From Branchiostoma floridae (taxonomy: Eukaryota > Chordata > Leptocardii > Amphioxiformes > Branchiostomatidae), in contig NC_049984.1 in the NCBI RefSeq assembly GCF_000003815.2, positions 11,610,275-11,674,274 on the forward strand: a stretch of 64,000 bases of DNA. Reading direction: 5' to 3'. The notes beneath the pieces are model-generated. The model was not told the DNA's origin. It saw nothing but the letters and a program-made list of their open reading frames with translations, and ran no database searches. Below are positions 1 to 14,200 of the stretch, piece after piece. Positions within the stretch are counted from its first letter, which is position 1. The number at the start of each line of letters is the position of its first letter. A program made the position numbers and the translations under genes.

Positions 1-290
1 TAGCACTTACTTACCTGTATATGCCCTATCTGGTCTATAGGCAAAGGAAAGACACCTTACTCATCTGTGCGGTGTCTTACCTGGTCTGTAATGAAAGGAA
101 ATACACGTTACTCACCTGTAAGGTGTCTTACCTAGTCTGTAGTCAAGGAAACACACCTTCCTCACCTGTACGGTGTCTTACCTGGTCTGCTATAAAAGGA
201 AACACACCTTACTTACCTGTACGGCGTCTTACCTGGCCTGTTATAAAAGGAAACACACCTTACTCACCTGTATTGTTGTCATTTATTAAG
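1..290. repeat. 51-bp tandem repeat, about five units
   Basis: The core CCTGTACGGTGTCTTACCTG recurs near 65, 115, 166 and 216, with a terminal partial unit at 267. Spacing is 50-51 bp and each unit carries an AAAGGAAACACACCTTACTC-like segment. Because 51 is a multiple of three, a short reading frame happens to stay open, but one unit is 50 bp long and the frame shifts there. I read this as a minisatellite, probably cut by the window edge. Confidence 0.8.
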
Positions 291-1797
291 AAGAGAAAAA
301 AACAATTTGTTTGTAAATGTTAATAAAGGTACATTTTACAATTGAAAGTTTCTACGTCATAACTAAATGTTATAAAACATATCCTTTCTGTACTCAGAAG
401 AGGAGCCCGCTTGTGCCATGTTCCAACATTTTATTAGGCTATTGATAGCATGTGGTCACATTTTACTGCACACAAATAATGCAATTAATATTGTTTATGT
501 GTCAACTTCTTCCAATACTTTAAAAATATTTAGGAAGTGAAATGAAATACATTTTTGTATTTCAAATAAGTTTGTACACACTGTAACAGATACTCATCTA
601 ATCAAATCCTCATTGTAACAATGTTTCTGTGATAAATAAAGATAAGAAAAGTCCAGTTTGGTGAAGAGTTATTATCATAATGTAAATAGTATTGTTAATA
701 ATAAATAGCTATGTTTTTCTAGTATTGGTTACCTGCCCCTAGTCAGGTTTATAACACTAATGTGTCTGAGCCTTTTGTACATTAATTGGGCACTGAGGTG
801 AATCAATATCCATATTTGCACTAAGTTCCTCAAACCTGGGTAATAATAGCACAGAAAAAAGGACCACAATGTAAATATCAGTCAGATGATAGCACTATGA
901 AATGAAAATCTTGTTCAGAATTCACTCTAAAATGGTTGTATGATTAGCTATGCTACAACAGTCCCTCCCGCGATACTTATAGAACAGTCCCGCAAGGAGG
1001 TCACATGACTAGTGCCCGCCATTTTGAATTGCTATAGTTAATGTATGGTAGTATCGGCGCCGTACATTTTGACCAAAAACAGGGACTTAAAATGCTTGTA
1101 AAGCACGGAAACTCCGTACACATCAATGGGACACCATCTTGAACATGTTTCTGGCGGTAGGTTTAGGTGTCGTTGCGCGACGGCCGATATTTTTGTGGAT
1201 ATAGTGGGCATTCGCTAAAAAGACATTTGCTGGGCGTTCGCTAAAAAGACCATCGAGAATCGAAAACTTTGATTTATGTCACTTCGGGTGAATGGATTGA
1301 CTTGAAACTCAGGATTAATACATGGGAGCACAACGTGGACATATTCCAAGCAAAAAAAATGAGATTCGTGCAGCGCGGACTTCTCTAGAGTGGGCGTTTG
1401 TGGGCATTCGCTAAAAAGACCCTCCCGTAAGGAGGGACCTGTTACGTGCAGTGAAAATGAGGTATTTTCTACTGGTTGTAGGATGTAAGGGAATCTTCAT
1501 TTTAGAATCAAAGAACATGGACACAAAAACATGTCAAGTGCAAAATGAGTATATAGGCTACAAAGGTCTTCAGCAAATTGAAGTTGGTAGCCTCAAAAAG
1601 AAAGAAGAAGAAGAAGAGTAGAATGCCTGTTGCTCCACATTGTTTCCACAGATGGTTGGATTAAAGACAATCTATGTGTTGCTTGAAGGAGCCTTGATAT
1701 GAAACATCTTGCATGGTACAAACAAAGTCCTCAGTGTGAACATCTGTGAATTCTGATGATGTCAATGATCTTGACAACTTGTTTTGGCCTCTTCTAG
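291..1797. other. Upstream region or intron with no recognised exon
   Basis: AT-rich DNA in which no exon could be supported. It holds the motif TTCGCTAAAAAGAC three times (near 1212, 1239 and 1399) and a partial copy of the exon at 1798-1881 together with its donor and intron (1424-1530). Missing 5' exons of the large + strand gene may lie here or before the window, but no signal-peptide exon was seen. Confidence 0.5.
1424..1530 (+). pseudogene. Duplicated exon fragment plus donor and intron start
   Basis: About 107 bases are nearly identical to 1847-1958. The match starts GTAAGGAGGGACCTGTTACG and runs through the end of the coding exon at 1881, its GTATTTT donor and about 75 bases of intron. 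The only clear difference is a 6-base insertion (GAAGTT) in the downstream copy. The upstream copy lacks the exon's 5' half and acceptor, so it should not be spliced as an exon. It could be a real segmental duplication or an assembly or haplotype artefact. Confidence 0.75.
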
Positions 1798-3926
1798 GTT
1801 TTCAACTTGCAGACAGGGCAATGCACACGTGTCCCAACCGCTGCCAGTAAGGAGGGACCTGTTACGTGCAGTGAAAATGAGGTATTTTCTACTGGTTGTA
1901 GGATGTAAGGGAATCTTGAAGTTCATTTTAGAATCAAAGAACATGGACACAAAAACATGACACAAAAACTGATATGCGCACTTGCATATGTGCGCACACA
2001 CGCGTGCATACTCATTCATACCAAGGAGCTTTTATATCAGATATAAAAGCTCCATGTTCATACACACAAGCACAAATAAAGTTTGTCGTGTTTGTACATG
2101 GTTGCTGTCCGCGGTACTGAAGTCTAGATTATTCTTCTTCTACCAGTTCTTCAGTTTGGCCAGTGGAGGGTGCGTTGCGCGGGATCCTGAGATGTACAAT
2201 AGGCCTACCCAATGTAAAGCCGGAGAGGTACTACTTAGCTGTTACATCTATGACAGAACAAATTGTGAAAGCATCCAATGATACCTAAATGTAGAAGTGT
2301 CTCAACTGTTATCTATCTTCATTACACCACGTTTCTTATAATTACCCACATGACGACATTACCATATCTATATCACAAGGCCTTGCTCATTAAATTCAAA
2401 TGCCTTTTTTCTGTTTACCTCCATGCTACATGATGTTTGTTTGTACAAAATGATGGAAAGGTGTTTACAGCAAAAAGTTTCTGACAAAGACAGGAATAGT
2501 CTTGCCTTCTGCCTTCCTATCGACATACAGGTCTTTTGCTTGTCTGCTGGGCGCTGCATGCCTGTTAGTGGTGAATGTGGTGGTGTAGACGAACATCGTC
2601 CGTCCGCTGAACCCAACTCTCCCAGCGGTCGAGACGACAATGCCAAACCACCCATATGTGGAAGGAAGGAGGTACGACCTTGACATTTCTCTTAGAGCAT
2701 GGTCACATGTCGTGCGAATGTCATATCATTGCAAACTGAATAAGTCGTGCAAAATTCAGCTGTCTTGTTTCAGAAAAGTCTGTCTTGTCCTTGTTGGCTT
2801 AAAACTCTCACGAGGAGTTCACGAAGTCTCATATCAAATCGTATGATGACCTACGACAAATGTGACTGTTCCAAAAGAACAATGGCTTGTGCTTATAGCA
2901 TGATGTGTGGTATGCATTGTAGTTAAGGCATGTGCATCATGAAACCAGCATGGCTTCGTTTTCAGTAAAGGCTATCATGACATTTTCCGTGTAGCATCTC
3001 CTCTTGGCAATTTCTACTTTCAATCCTTTGTCTACCAATTGAGAATGAAGAGATCACGAATGATTCACACCTTTTATACATATAACACAGTTGTCTCAAC
3101 TTACATCTTGTATTATTTTAGCAATGCACACTTGTATCGTATCCTCCCATTCTGAGTGGGTGGGTGTCACATACACACCCACCTTAGACACACACCTATA
3201 TCATAAGTTATCATTTTGACGTGTCATTGGTGTTGTTTCAATCTTTTTTCAACATGTTCACCAGATATTTTGTCTATCTGCTGGTGGCTGTGTGTCCAAG
3301 ACATTTTGTCTACACGAAAGACAGTTTGACCAGCAAACAACCTGTGGGAGTGATGAGGTAGTGTGAAGCACTGCAGTACCAGTTTTGCTGCACACAATCT
3401 ACTGTATTTGCACTGCTTCCCAAAGCACACAGCAATGCACTGGTTAGCTTAAACATACACACAGTACAAAGGACTTCATGATTGTCATTGTGTTAGAAGA
3501 GTTGAAGACTTGTATTTTTCCGAGTACAATTTTTCAAGAGCACACTGCACCTTGCACATGCTGCTGCGCGATGACCCGCAGAAAGTACAGATAATTACGC
3601 ATGGATCACATCACATGTACTCGTGTAGGATCAAAAGTAGAACCGTTGCTTTTTTGGCATTATCAGCCTCACCTACATGGAACTACTGTAGCCCCGCATT
3701 GGGATGACTTTTGCAGACGTTATGTTTGTCCACCGATTCCTGTGTGAGGAATTGTTCTGAGAGCTGGGATGACCCCAGGAAACTGCACCTAAATGAGCAA
3801 CAGGCAAATAGCATGAGTCAGACAGAAGGAGGAAGACCAGGAAACAGGGGCCCTGAGAAAAATGGCCCAGACGCCAAACCAGAGGGCGGAAAAACGGAAA
3901 AGGAAACCGAATGTGGCCGTCGTGAG
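1798..3926 (+). CDS. Four single-exon cysteine modules of the REJ/GAIN receptor
   Basis: Exons 1798-1881, 2147-2227, 2531-2671 and 3717-3926 all begin and end in phase 0, and each encodes one short module. Starts align: [36 protein letters not shown]. Ends align on a Cys, three residues and Glu just before the GT donor: CSENE, CKAGE, CGRKE, CGRRE. The fourth is expanded by a hydrophilic Gly/Glu/Lys-rich stretch. The 0-0 phasing suggests exon duplication. I do not recognise the module as a named Pfam domain. More copies could lie in the long introns or upstream. Assignment to the same gene rests on phase and shared pattern; no transcript confirms it. Confidence 0.65.
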
Positions 3927-4030
3927 GTACAGTACAGACAGGAACACAACAGGAAACTCAAAAAGTACAAATTTACTCTGTGCTCATCCGCCTGATCGTT
4001 TGTGTTCATTTGTCCATCCATCAATCCATG

Positions 4031-4062
<32 letters not shown>

Positions 4063-7000
4063 GTCCATCCGTCCATCCGTCCTTCCGTCCTTCCATCCAT
4101 CCATCCATCCATCCATCCATCCATCCATCCATCCATCATCCATCCATCCATCCATCCATCCATCCATCCATCCGATGATCCGTCCATGTAAACTTTTGAA
4201 TTGCTCTCCCTTTTCTTAAAAATGTTTCACCTCATCACGAAAAACAAGTGTCTGCTCTCTATTTCTGTCTGTTAAGGCAGATCTGTCATTGTCCTAACAA
4301 CATGTCTTTTTCCACCATTCCAACCTGTCATTGTATCACCTGTGTTAGCAAAGCATATAACCTGCAGCCTTTCTATGCTTATGGCTGTTGTCGTGTCTTA
4401 TCCGTCAAATGTACCGGTAATGCTTGTCTTGTGACGAATAGCTATCAATCTCTTCAAAGTAAAAGTTTTATGGCTGTGGTTTCTTATAGAATTATGCATG
4501 TATTTCTGCATGGACTTGTTGTATTTTCCTCTGCCATGTTGTTTTTGATGTACATCAGTCCGACTTCATGGCCCCACAGGTTCAGGTCCATGCGCCTGAT
4601 GATGGTGACTGCACATCTTTGTGTGCTGAGGGTGAGTACATACATTTGTATCTGATAGTTTGTGAAAACAAAAGATAACTACAGACAAAAAATGAACAAT
4701 GAATGAAAGGATAGATGAAAAGAAAAGAAGAAAAATAGGAAGCAAGAAATTTTTAAGCAAAGGATCTTTCTTCTTTATAACTTTGCAATCCCCCCATTCT
4801 TAATTAAGCTGTTTTTTCCTGTGATCTCTTACAAACATTCTTGTAGAAGATGAGGATGGGCCATTTGGAATCATCAAGAAGGAAGGTGACGACATGTTCA
4901 AGCTCCATTTGTGCTACACCAACACGTCTGTCCAACAGCCATCTCCAGAGGATGTTGCCGGGGACAGGGGTGATCAGGGCCTTCGGCTGAAGGACCTGTT
5001 CAAAGTTTGCGACCCAACAGGTAAAGTAACCATGATTCTTGTATCTGTATAGCAAGGAACCACTCTTAGCTACTTCTTATTCTTTTGTGAGCTGGTATTA
5101 GACACTTAGTAGTTGGTGAGTCCACTAATTTATTAGTCACTTTATCATGGTACCTGCAGCACTTGCTACAAACAACATGGAAAGGTGGAATGTTTAAACC
5201 ACTATTCATTGTTCTTCTGAAAGCCCACATATCTTTGCACATTTGCCATTCCAAGATGTCCATAATGGAGGAGACACTTTCCCAAGTCATTCATCATTCT
5301 AATTGATGCTCATGCTTTGGCAACTTTTAATCTGTTGTAAATACATTATTGTAACATTTTGAGGACTTTGAGACATTTTCAAAAAATTCTTTCAACCTCC
5401 TTGATCTCATTATCTTATTTATCTAACATAATAAGAGTCGGTAGCCTATCTTTATGCAACTCATCAAATTACTGTATCCCACAGGACCAGAAACATCCAC
5501 GCAATGCCTTGCAAACCCACCTGTCCTGGTCGTCAGGTATGACAGCTCGTATGCCCTTTCTGCGGTAAAGGATCGTGCCGCCAAGATTTCCACAAAGGTA
5601 GGAACAAAAGGCAATATTTATAAGCATTGTTGCTATTGTGTAATTTGTGGGTGATTGCAAAATTCCATGTAGTGTCATCAAGATGGAGATACTACGTACA
5701 GTGAAACTTTTTACCTTCACCAAGGAGGTGGTATTTATTTGTTAATATTGTTGAACTGCATAGCTAAAAAAAATCATGGATTGTCAATTTGGTTTGTGAT
5801 TAGATCTAGCCCTTAGATATTTGGCCCCCAGGCAGCTTTCCTTGGTAATGCAGCAAAACTTCCAGTTTTGATATCTCATGCTTCTGGTCATGATTTTTGG
5901 GTGGTAAATCACTCGTCTGCACGAGTTTTTGGAAAACCCCTTCTGCACGGAAAGCTGACATACCCGGGCACACCACTGAATGCTTTCTACAAAAATGTAT
6001 GTCCTTGAATTTACATATTTAAGTAAATGTGATGTTGTTTATTCGATAGGTGGCTATAAATGCTCCCTGGAGGGACCTACGGATCAGTGGTGCCAGGCTG
6101 ACTTTGAATCAGTACATCAACTTCGAGCCATCATCCACCACACGTGGCAGGATGGGGATTGACATCAGCGTACAGAGTGGAGGTCAGCCTGGGGAACAGC
6201 ATCGGTTCACATTTGAGGTGAGCTCCAATTTTTTAAATTACCTTTTCAGTTACAAAGATTGTACATCCAGAACCACTGTGTCAACAACAGCATTTGTTTT
6301 ATATCTAATAACAAGAGAAATCTATCCATTGTGGTGGTTGTTACCATCAAAAGTGAAAGCAAATTAAAATGATCTTGAACCAGATTTCATACATCAACTC
6401 AGTGAGCAGTTGACACTCCCACTGGTGGCAACAGGGTTATACTGTATTGTATGCACAGTGTTTATGATTAAAGTTACAGGTTCATTGTATGGGGAAATTC
6501 TATGACTAGATGATTTTTGTTGCTGTCTGTAGGTAATTGATAACGGAGTCAACGACCCCCCAGTCTTTAAAGCGCGGAAAGAGTTTGTGGTGCCTGCAGT
6601 GCCATACGACCTGTCGGGATGGGACGGGTACACGGTGTCCGATGTGATGCGGCACTTTGTGGATGATGAGGAGCAGGATAACGTTGGTGCAGCCGTGGTA
6701 CTCAACGAACTTCGTTTGAGCGACATAGGTACTGGCTTTTTTACCTTCTAGTTTTGTGATACATCATCATTTCAAGCTTTAGTTTATGATCTTAGATCAC
6801 ATTGGGAATATTTGAAACTTGCAAGTTCAGGATACTTTTTCTAACTGTTATTGCTGACAAAAATACAAAAGAAACAGACTATGACCACAATCATCATTGT
6901 TGTCCTATAGGAGTTTGGAGTGTGTCGCTCTCAGGGGACCCTGCGAGGTTTGAGCAGCTCAGACCACCATCTCGTAACACCCGTGAAGTGACTCAGGGAG

Positions 7001-8181
7001 TGGAGCAACTTAAATTGTTCGGTCCTGGTGCCAGGTGTGTGTTAACAAAAAAAAAGAAGGTCAAAAAGCTGTATTATATATCTCAGCCACTTTCTCTCCT
7101 TTACTACGTATCTCATCTTTAATGATGTATAGTTCTGTAACTTCTCTTTAAATTTAGACAACCTGTCACACAAATCATAACCTTGGGTTTCACAGGGGAA
7201 AAAGGGAACAGATAAGTAAGCACAGGTAATTTCACTGTGCCATGTTAAGTGTCTATCTTTACACCCTTGTAACAGCCTAACGATACCTGGCAAGACCTGT
7301 CTATATGTGAATCTGTAAAAGTAAAGGTATATTAAGTAATCTGACTCCCATAGCCTTTTTGAGGCCATAGAGGACATGGGTCGTTATCCACTGTGTCTAT
7401 GGCACAGTGTTGAAGATGAAGCCCATCCCTCGCCTTCCACTGCCTTTTACCTCCCCAACCAAAGTATATCTTAGTTTCCATTTTTCCAGTTGAGTGGTGT
7501 GAGGAAAGTTGTGTAAAGTGCCTTTCCCAATGACACCAATGACAAATGCCTGAAATCGAACTAGTGACTTTTCAGTCACTTGTCCGCTTACCTAGTCATC
7601 CTCCGATTTGATGAGACTAAAGCTGTAGTAAACTATAGAGTTTCACTTGCTGCCATTCTGATGCATATCTTATTCTTTCGAAAAGGTTGAAATATGAGCC
7701 GATTGAGCGTGACAGTCATTGGAGTTTCATTGAGGCAAGAAGGAAGACTGGACTGACCATCCGAGCCTGGGATGGTACAGCTTTTCAGGGAGGACAAGTC
7801 ATCAGTTATGATCCAACATGTCCATTCTCTGAGGTGAGCCATCAAGACATTTCTACTATTATCCTTTAAGTAAGGTGTGCTGAAAAAATGTGTAGCCTGA
7901 ATGCCAGACTGTTTCCAGACACATGCCAGCTCCTTGGCCCTAGGGACCACATACTCCCAAGGAAACTTTACCACAGGCAGCACTCAGTTAGACCATATGT
8001 GTGAGTTATGGTAAAATCTCCTTACAGGCATGTTGGTCCTAGAGCCAAGGAGCTGGCCTATGTAGGCCCTCGCGTCCAGGCGCCAAAATGTGACCATCTC
8101 CACAGCTATTGAAATTTCTACGTGGACCAGAGGACCAACAAAATTATAGAAACCGAAATCAATCAATCAATCAATCGATTG

Positions 8182-8219
<38 letters not shown>

Positions 8220-11200
8220 TGTATGAATTTATAAAAACCTGTATTGTACATATTATATTCTCACTGGGCTAAGCATAGCTCTCAACAAAAGAATACTTGA
8301 ATGTATAGATAGTCATATCTATCATGAGTAGTATAGTGTAGTAAGTGATGATGACCTTGTACTTTATAGATGACCTTGTACTCACTCATAACCAGTTTCC
8401 AAACATTTTAGATGCTTCAACTAAAGCTTCAAATCTCTCCACATTGAATACTTCATAAATAATAAATCCTTTTTGTTCTGACAGGACTGTGGAGGGTCAA
8501 ACTCCATCTCCAAGGAAAAAGTCACAGTGGTCATAGATCGTGAAGGGTGTGACGGCAGGAGTGGGTCTGGGGTGACCACAGACAGCTGTGGCGTGTGTAA
8601 TGGAGATGGGACAAGTTGCACTGACGTCGACTGTAATGGCGACAACGGTGGAAGTAAGTCTTTAAGCGCTTGTCACAAAGTTGATGAGTTTCGACCGTAT
8701 TTGTTGCAAATTAGGCCAATCTATACAAATCCAAATCATGCAATGATTGAGAGAGGACCGACTAGTCGACTGTATAAATGCCAATAGTGTCATTTAGAGC
8801 TGGCAGACTTGTCGGTCGATCAATTTTCATGCCATAACAGCAACACCAGATTAGTCTTCATGTTTGTTTTTTTAAGTTACCACTTACATGTAACGTTATG
8901 TTACCACTTATCCATGGAGTGTGTGTGTGTAGCTTTGAATTTTGTTTTGCATAACCGGTAAACTGTCTTTAGGTGTATTACACCAACAGCATAAGAGCAG
9001 ACTGCAAGGTTTGATCCTTTCACACACGGCAGTCGGTTGCTAGGGTATTCTTTCCCGTTGCTATGCGAGTTCGACAGAGTATCGGGTTACAAGAGGCCTA
9101 CTATTTGCTAACCGTAAAATATTTCAAAATAAACAAAATGTTATGACAAGGAAAATGTATTAAAAATAAGATTAAATTCGTTATTTTAGATAGTTTGAAT
9201 CTTCCCGTTTGAATTGAGATAGCTGTTTTGCTCCGATTTTGCTTCCAAAGACGATTATTTTCTTTTCAAGGAAGGCCTTCAATTTGACCATACTCTTGAT
9301 AAGATGGGCCGCAACTGCCATGGATAATTTTCGATTTTTGTATTTTTCGTCATCTGAGAGACAAATAAAACTTTTTGTTTGGGGGATTTTTTTATTTCTA
9401 ATTTTAAGCAAAGTTACAGTAAAAAATATGCGTAAAAATGGCATTTTTCGCACTTAATTAACAATAATTCAAAATCGAAGGCACTTTTTAAAAATCGCAA
9501 AAACAAAAATCTCGGGAAAACCGTTGCGGTCATTTTGAGCTGTCAATGAGTTAAGTTGGACTCGAGATCTTAAACAATGTTTGCCTGCATGTCATGCCGC
9601 ACTAATAGCGGAAGGGTGTAATTGATACCGGTGTAAACAACACTTATGATATCCAAGGTCACCAACAAAAACGCTGGTAGCTTCGTTACATATTACAGGT
9701 CCGCAACAAAGTGAAAGCATAGATGTACTGTCCAGAAAATTGTTTATATTAGTTAAAAACTATGTTTTTCGTCTGATTCAAGTTAGTTAGGGGGAAAGGG
9801 CCAGAAAGCATGGTTTTACATGCAATGACCGCAGATGACCTAAATAGAACACGGGTTCGGTTCGAATTACGTCAGATGGAACATTGTGGAACAAGGTTCC
9901 AATTCGGCTAGACATGGGAGGTTTTGAGCCCGTATTTGACCACCGTGCACCAGGAAGGGCAACTTTTTGATAAGTGATGTGTTCAAGGTGTGGATCGCTT
10001 TAATCAGTTGTTGTGTTACCTTTAGGTGCGGTGAAGAACAATTGCAGTCACTGCGTAGGGGGTAATACAGGGAGGGCCAGCTCATATGGTTTTGACTGTG
10101 CCAATAAGTGTGGCCTGTATGAAGTTCACGAACTCTCTGGCAAGTGCATTCCCAAGTGAGTCATAGCATTGGTTTTTTGTTTGTTTGTTTTGCATAACCA
10201 GTAAACTGCTTTTTAAGTAACACATTAAATCTTTTCATTTTGTACAGTATGTAGAAGCTGCCTAAAATTAGACTGTGAAGGTTTGATCCACTCACACCGT
10301 GAATGACCTCTACTCTTTTCGTATGGCAGTATGGAGGGTATAATTGTTAACATACATGAGGTGTGACTGAAACTCCTCAAACATGCTTAACATTAGAGTC
10401 TGCTAGGGAATCGAATCCAGCACCTATAGATTCTATATCAAGAAGACCACCTTGTCTCATTTATGTGTCTTAACAAAACCACAATACTCTGCTGTGTTTT
10501 GCTTGTGTTGATGTTAAATGTTCTTCTCCTTCTGTCCCATCACTCAAAGGGGTACAAGAGTAGATGCAGACTGCGCTGGTTCCTTTAGTCTGGTTAAGAG
10601 GGCCTTTGAGAATGAGTAAGTATATTAAGTTGTCTTTGATATTGCCTATAAGAGAGACATAGAATTCAATAACTGTAATAACAAGAACACAGGATGCTAA
10701 TTTTACTTAGAGATAGCGTAATGGCCTTTACATTTTACCTTGGCAAGATCGAACTTGATACCATCTTTTCCCACAAAGGAACATTTGCCTATTCACAATA
10801 TTTTGCACCTTCTTTTTAATACAAATCAGTAACTGAAGACTTTCCGGCTCTTTTGATTATAGCAAGCAGTTGTCATTGAGTAGATTTCTTACACATATCA
10901 AGCCAGTTGAAAATAGTTGTGTGTATATGTACAGGTGTGACCATTGTGTCGGTGGAAGTACTGGGAAAGATGTGAACTTCGGAAAGAACGAGTGCGGTCA
11001 TTGTGACGACACGCGGGACTGCATCGATTGTGAGGGTGTTGTGGGTGGAGGGAAAAAAGAGGATGATTGTGGAGAATGCCTTGATCCATTGGACCCCAAC
11101 TTTAACAAAGGTAATCTGTTTACCCTAATTTCCCTCAGACCACTAAAAAGATGCATGAAATGCAAAAAAAAATGAGTAAGACTTACAAGTGAGAAGAGGA

Positions 11201-14200
11201 AGCCTGCCAATATCATAGTTTTAAGTATAGATGTTGTAAAACTAAGCTAATAGTTGATTTGGCACCTCTTACAAGTAGTAACAGTGCCCTCAGGTATCAT
11301 TGGCATGGATCTGTCCTTGGTGCTGAATGAGCTATCATTCCTGGATTATGCAGTGATTTTAGCAGAAATGCACACACACACAACCAACAAACCTCCCCCA
11401 CACACGTGCACAAAAGCATTGTGCATATCAGTGTAGTCACTTCTTTGCAATTTGAGTGATTTACTTCTTTGTTATAGTTGGTACAACATTAACCAAATTG
11501 AATGTACTTCCTCTCTACAGGATGCATCGCGCTGTCCAGTGTGCGCCCAAGGATCCTGAAGGCTGGTGCAAAGACGACTCTGACCGTGTCTGGAGCAGGG
11601 TTGCAACAAATTGTTAACGCGGAGTGCAAGATAACATCAGTCAGCAGGGGAACACAGGTAAACACCTTAACAATGTGTTATCACTGATACTGAACCAAAC
11701 ACACCTTACTAAGATTGAAAAATCTAAGAATTAACAAGTGTGATTCTTTTCTTGAATTCATGTTTTATACAACATCATGACAAACCAGTTCACAGTATCC
11801 AATATAGTGAAAATTAACTCACAATATCCATTATGGTGAGTGATGGTATTTTGATGTTCCCATCTTTCTTCACAGGGGGAGTTGGACGCTGTTCGCCTCA
11901 AACGTAAGGAATGGAGCAACCAGGCCTTTGACTTGACATTCAACACCCCCAGAGCTGCAGGTGAATTTGACCTTAGCTGTGATCTGAGTGGACGTGACGG
12001 CACGCTGGTCACCAAGGCACTGGACCGAGAGAACCGTCTCATCATCATTCCCAGCGAGGGGATACAGATCACCAGCGTTCAGCCTGACAACACTGAGATA
12101 GGTATGTACCTGTTACATCTACCAGCTGGCTCCCCAACAGGCTGGCTGGCTCACACACAGGTATATAAAAGATTCGAAGTATAGAGAAGAATGGAAGCAA
12201 TGCTGTGTGATGCTGATCAGTTGTTCAAGACTGATTGATGCCATTTGATACCTTTTCAGGTGGGGAGGACCCAGTGCCTGTCACTGTTACAGGCCAAGGG
12301 TTTGTAGACACAGGTGACGCATGGTGCTATGCCGTACACAAGCGAGCAACCATCCAAGTGCCTGCAGAAATCACCAGTGCAACACAGGTATACATACTTT
12401 TTAGATTATATAGAGTCGATTCCATATTACCGAGAGGGTGTTTCTTGCCTTTTGTTCTAACAATTTGGAAATCTTTGTAACAATCTAACTGTGATAAGTA
12501 ACTGTTTAGAACTATTTACAACATCTATGTGACGTTCTAAATGTTTCTATAGTATTCAAACATGTTACAAACATTTCTAACATCAAATACATTGTTTCTG
12601 TTAGTTTCTAAACTGTTCCAACATAGATGCATCATTTGTGATCACATGTTCGAACATGGAAACAATATGATGAAACTGGGTCAGTGGGCTGGGAAGAGGG
12701 CAATTCACACATCCCTGCCAAGTGCAGGAAATTACAATCTTTATTGACACGACAAAAGTACAGCGACTTTCGTAAGGTCTACATGTATAACAACTACTTA
12801 CAGTACAACTAAACACACATATATGGATATCTATAGGTATGATTAAATCAACATAAAGGGTCTAGCATGTCATTAACACTATTAGTTCTACGGTATAAAC
12901 ATTCGTGGATATATTTGCCTACTTGTACACAGTGAGGGTTATCGCCTCCCAGAATGTAGTTGAATTTATCTATCGAACAGAGAGTAGCAAATTCTTTAGA
13001 ACAAGCGGAAAGTAATGTGAACAGCTCTGTGCGTTTATCATTATATCGAGAACAATCCATAACAAAGTGACGTTCGTCTTCGATCTCATTTGGGCAAAAT
13101 GGACAAAACCTCTGGTCACGGGGAATTTTAGTATATCTTCCGGCTTCTATATTTAGTTTGTGACTACTGATTCTCATCTTTGTAATTGCTCTACGAAGTT
13201 CGAAATTATGTCTGTCTGCCACCTTCTCACAAAAGACTCACCAGTTTATACTAAAGAAAATCTAAAAATACAAGGGCCAAACAAAGGACCAAGCTTAGCA
13301 GCTTTGTTTATGGGGTCAATAAAAGTTTTTATGGAGGGAAAAAATGACACAAAATGTTGGAACATGTTGGAACAATAACAAAAACACATAGATATTTGAA
13401 AATTGTTCTAAATAAAGAGATAGATATTTGAAAATTGTTCTAAATAAAGAGATAATGATATCATTACTTTCCCAAATGTTCCAACAAATATAAAAAGGTT
13501 CAAACATGTTTAAACTTTCATTTTGAAATGTTTGAACAATTTCGAACTTTAGTGACTGAAATGTTCTTTTACTCAAAATAGTTCAAACTTATTACAAATA
13601 TTATTTCAAAACCATCTCGGTGACTTGGAATTGACTCTATCATGCAATATTGCTGTAATTCATCAACCACTGGACCAGGTGTTTTTCCTTAAAGTTGAAT
13701 GGTTCCAAGTGTAGGGTGGTAGTGATTCTGAAGGACAAGCGTTGCTCACACTTTGTACATGTACTTCTTTTTCTAGGCAACATGCAGTCTGCCACCTTTG
13801 GAGAAGTCGGTTCGCGTTAAGATTGGAGTGTCCCTGGAAAAACCTGGAGATGGCAAAAGGAGAGACACCGACGACTACAGTGGCGGGTGGTTCGAGTACA
13901 GAACAGTGGCCCCGCAACTTCAGTCTGCACAATTCTCAGACAACCTCGCCTTGGTGACTGTGGTGTTCGACAAGGCCATAGAGGGACCGAGAGATTGTCA
14001 GGGACTGTTTGACAGGGCATCAGCTGGTAAGTTCGGTTCAGCAGTGTGCAGAATTGTCAATGGTAACACCATTGTCATCAGACTTGGCAAGGAGGCCACC
14101 TTGCGTCCAGCAGACCAAGTCACCCTCAAGACAGATGCAGTCACTGCACGGAGGTCAGAGGCTGGGGCAGCGGCGTCAGGCTCTGTAGATGTCCTGGGAC

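Noticed and set aside
21-323. 100-codon open frame at the window start
   Set aside because: It runs through a 51-bp tandem repeat whose period is a multiple of three. One unit is 50 bp, so the repeat is not kept in frame, and there is no domain.
3818-4219. Several overlapping frames with His-Pro-Ser-Ile or Asp-Gly-Trp-Met strings
   Set aside because: Translation of the ATCC microsatellite on both strands; not genes.
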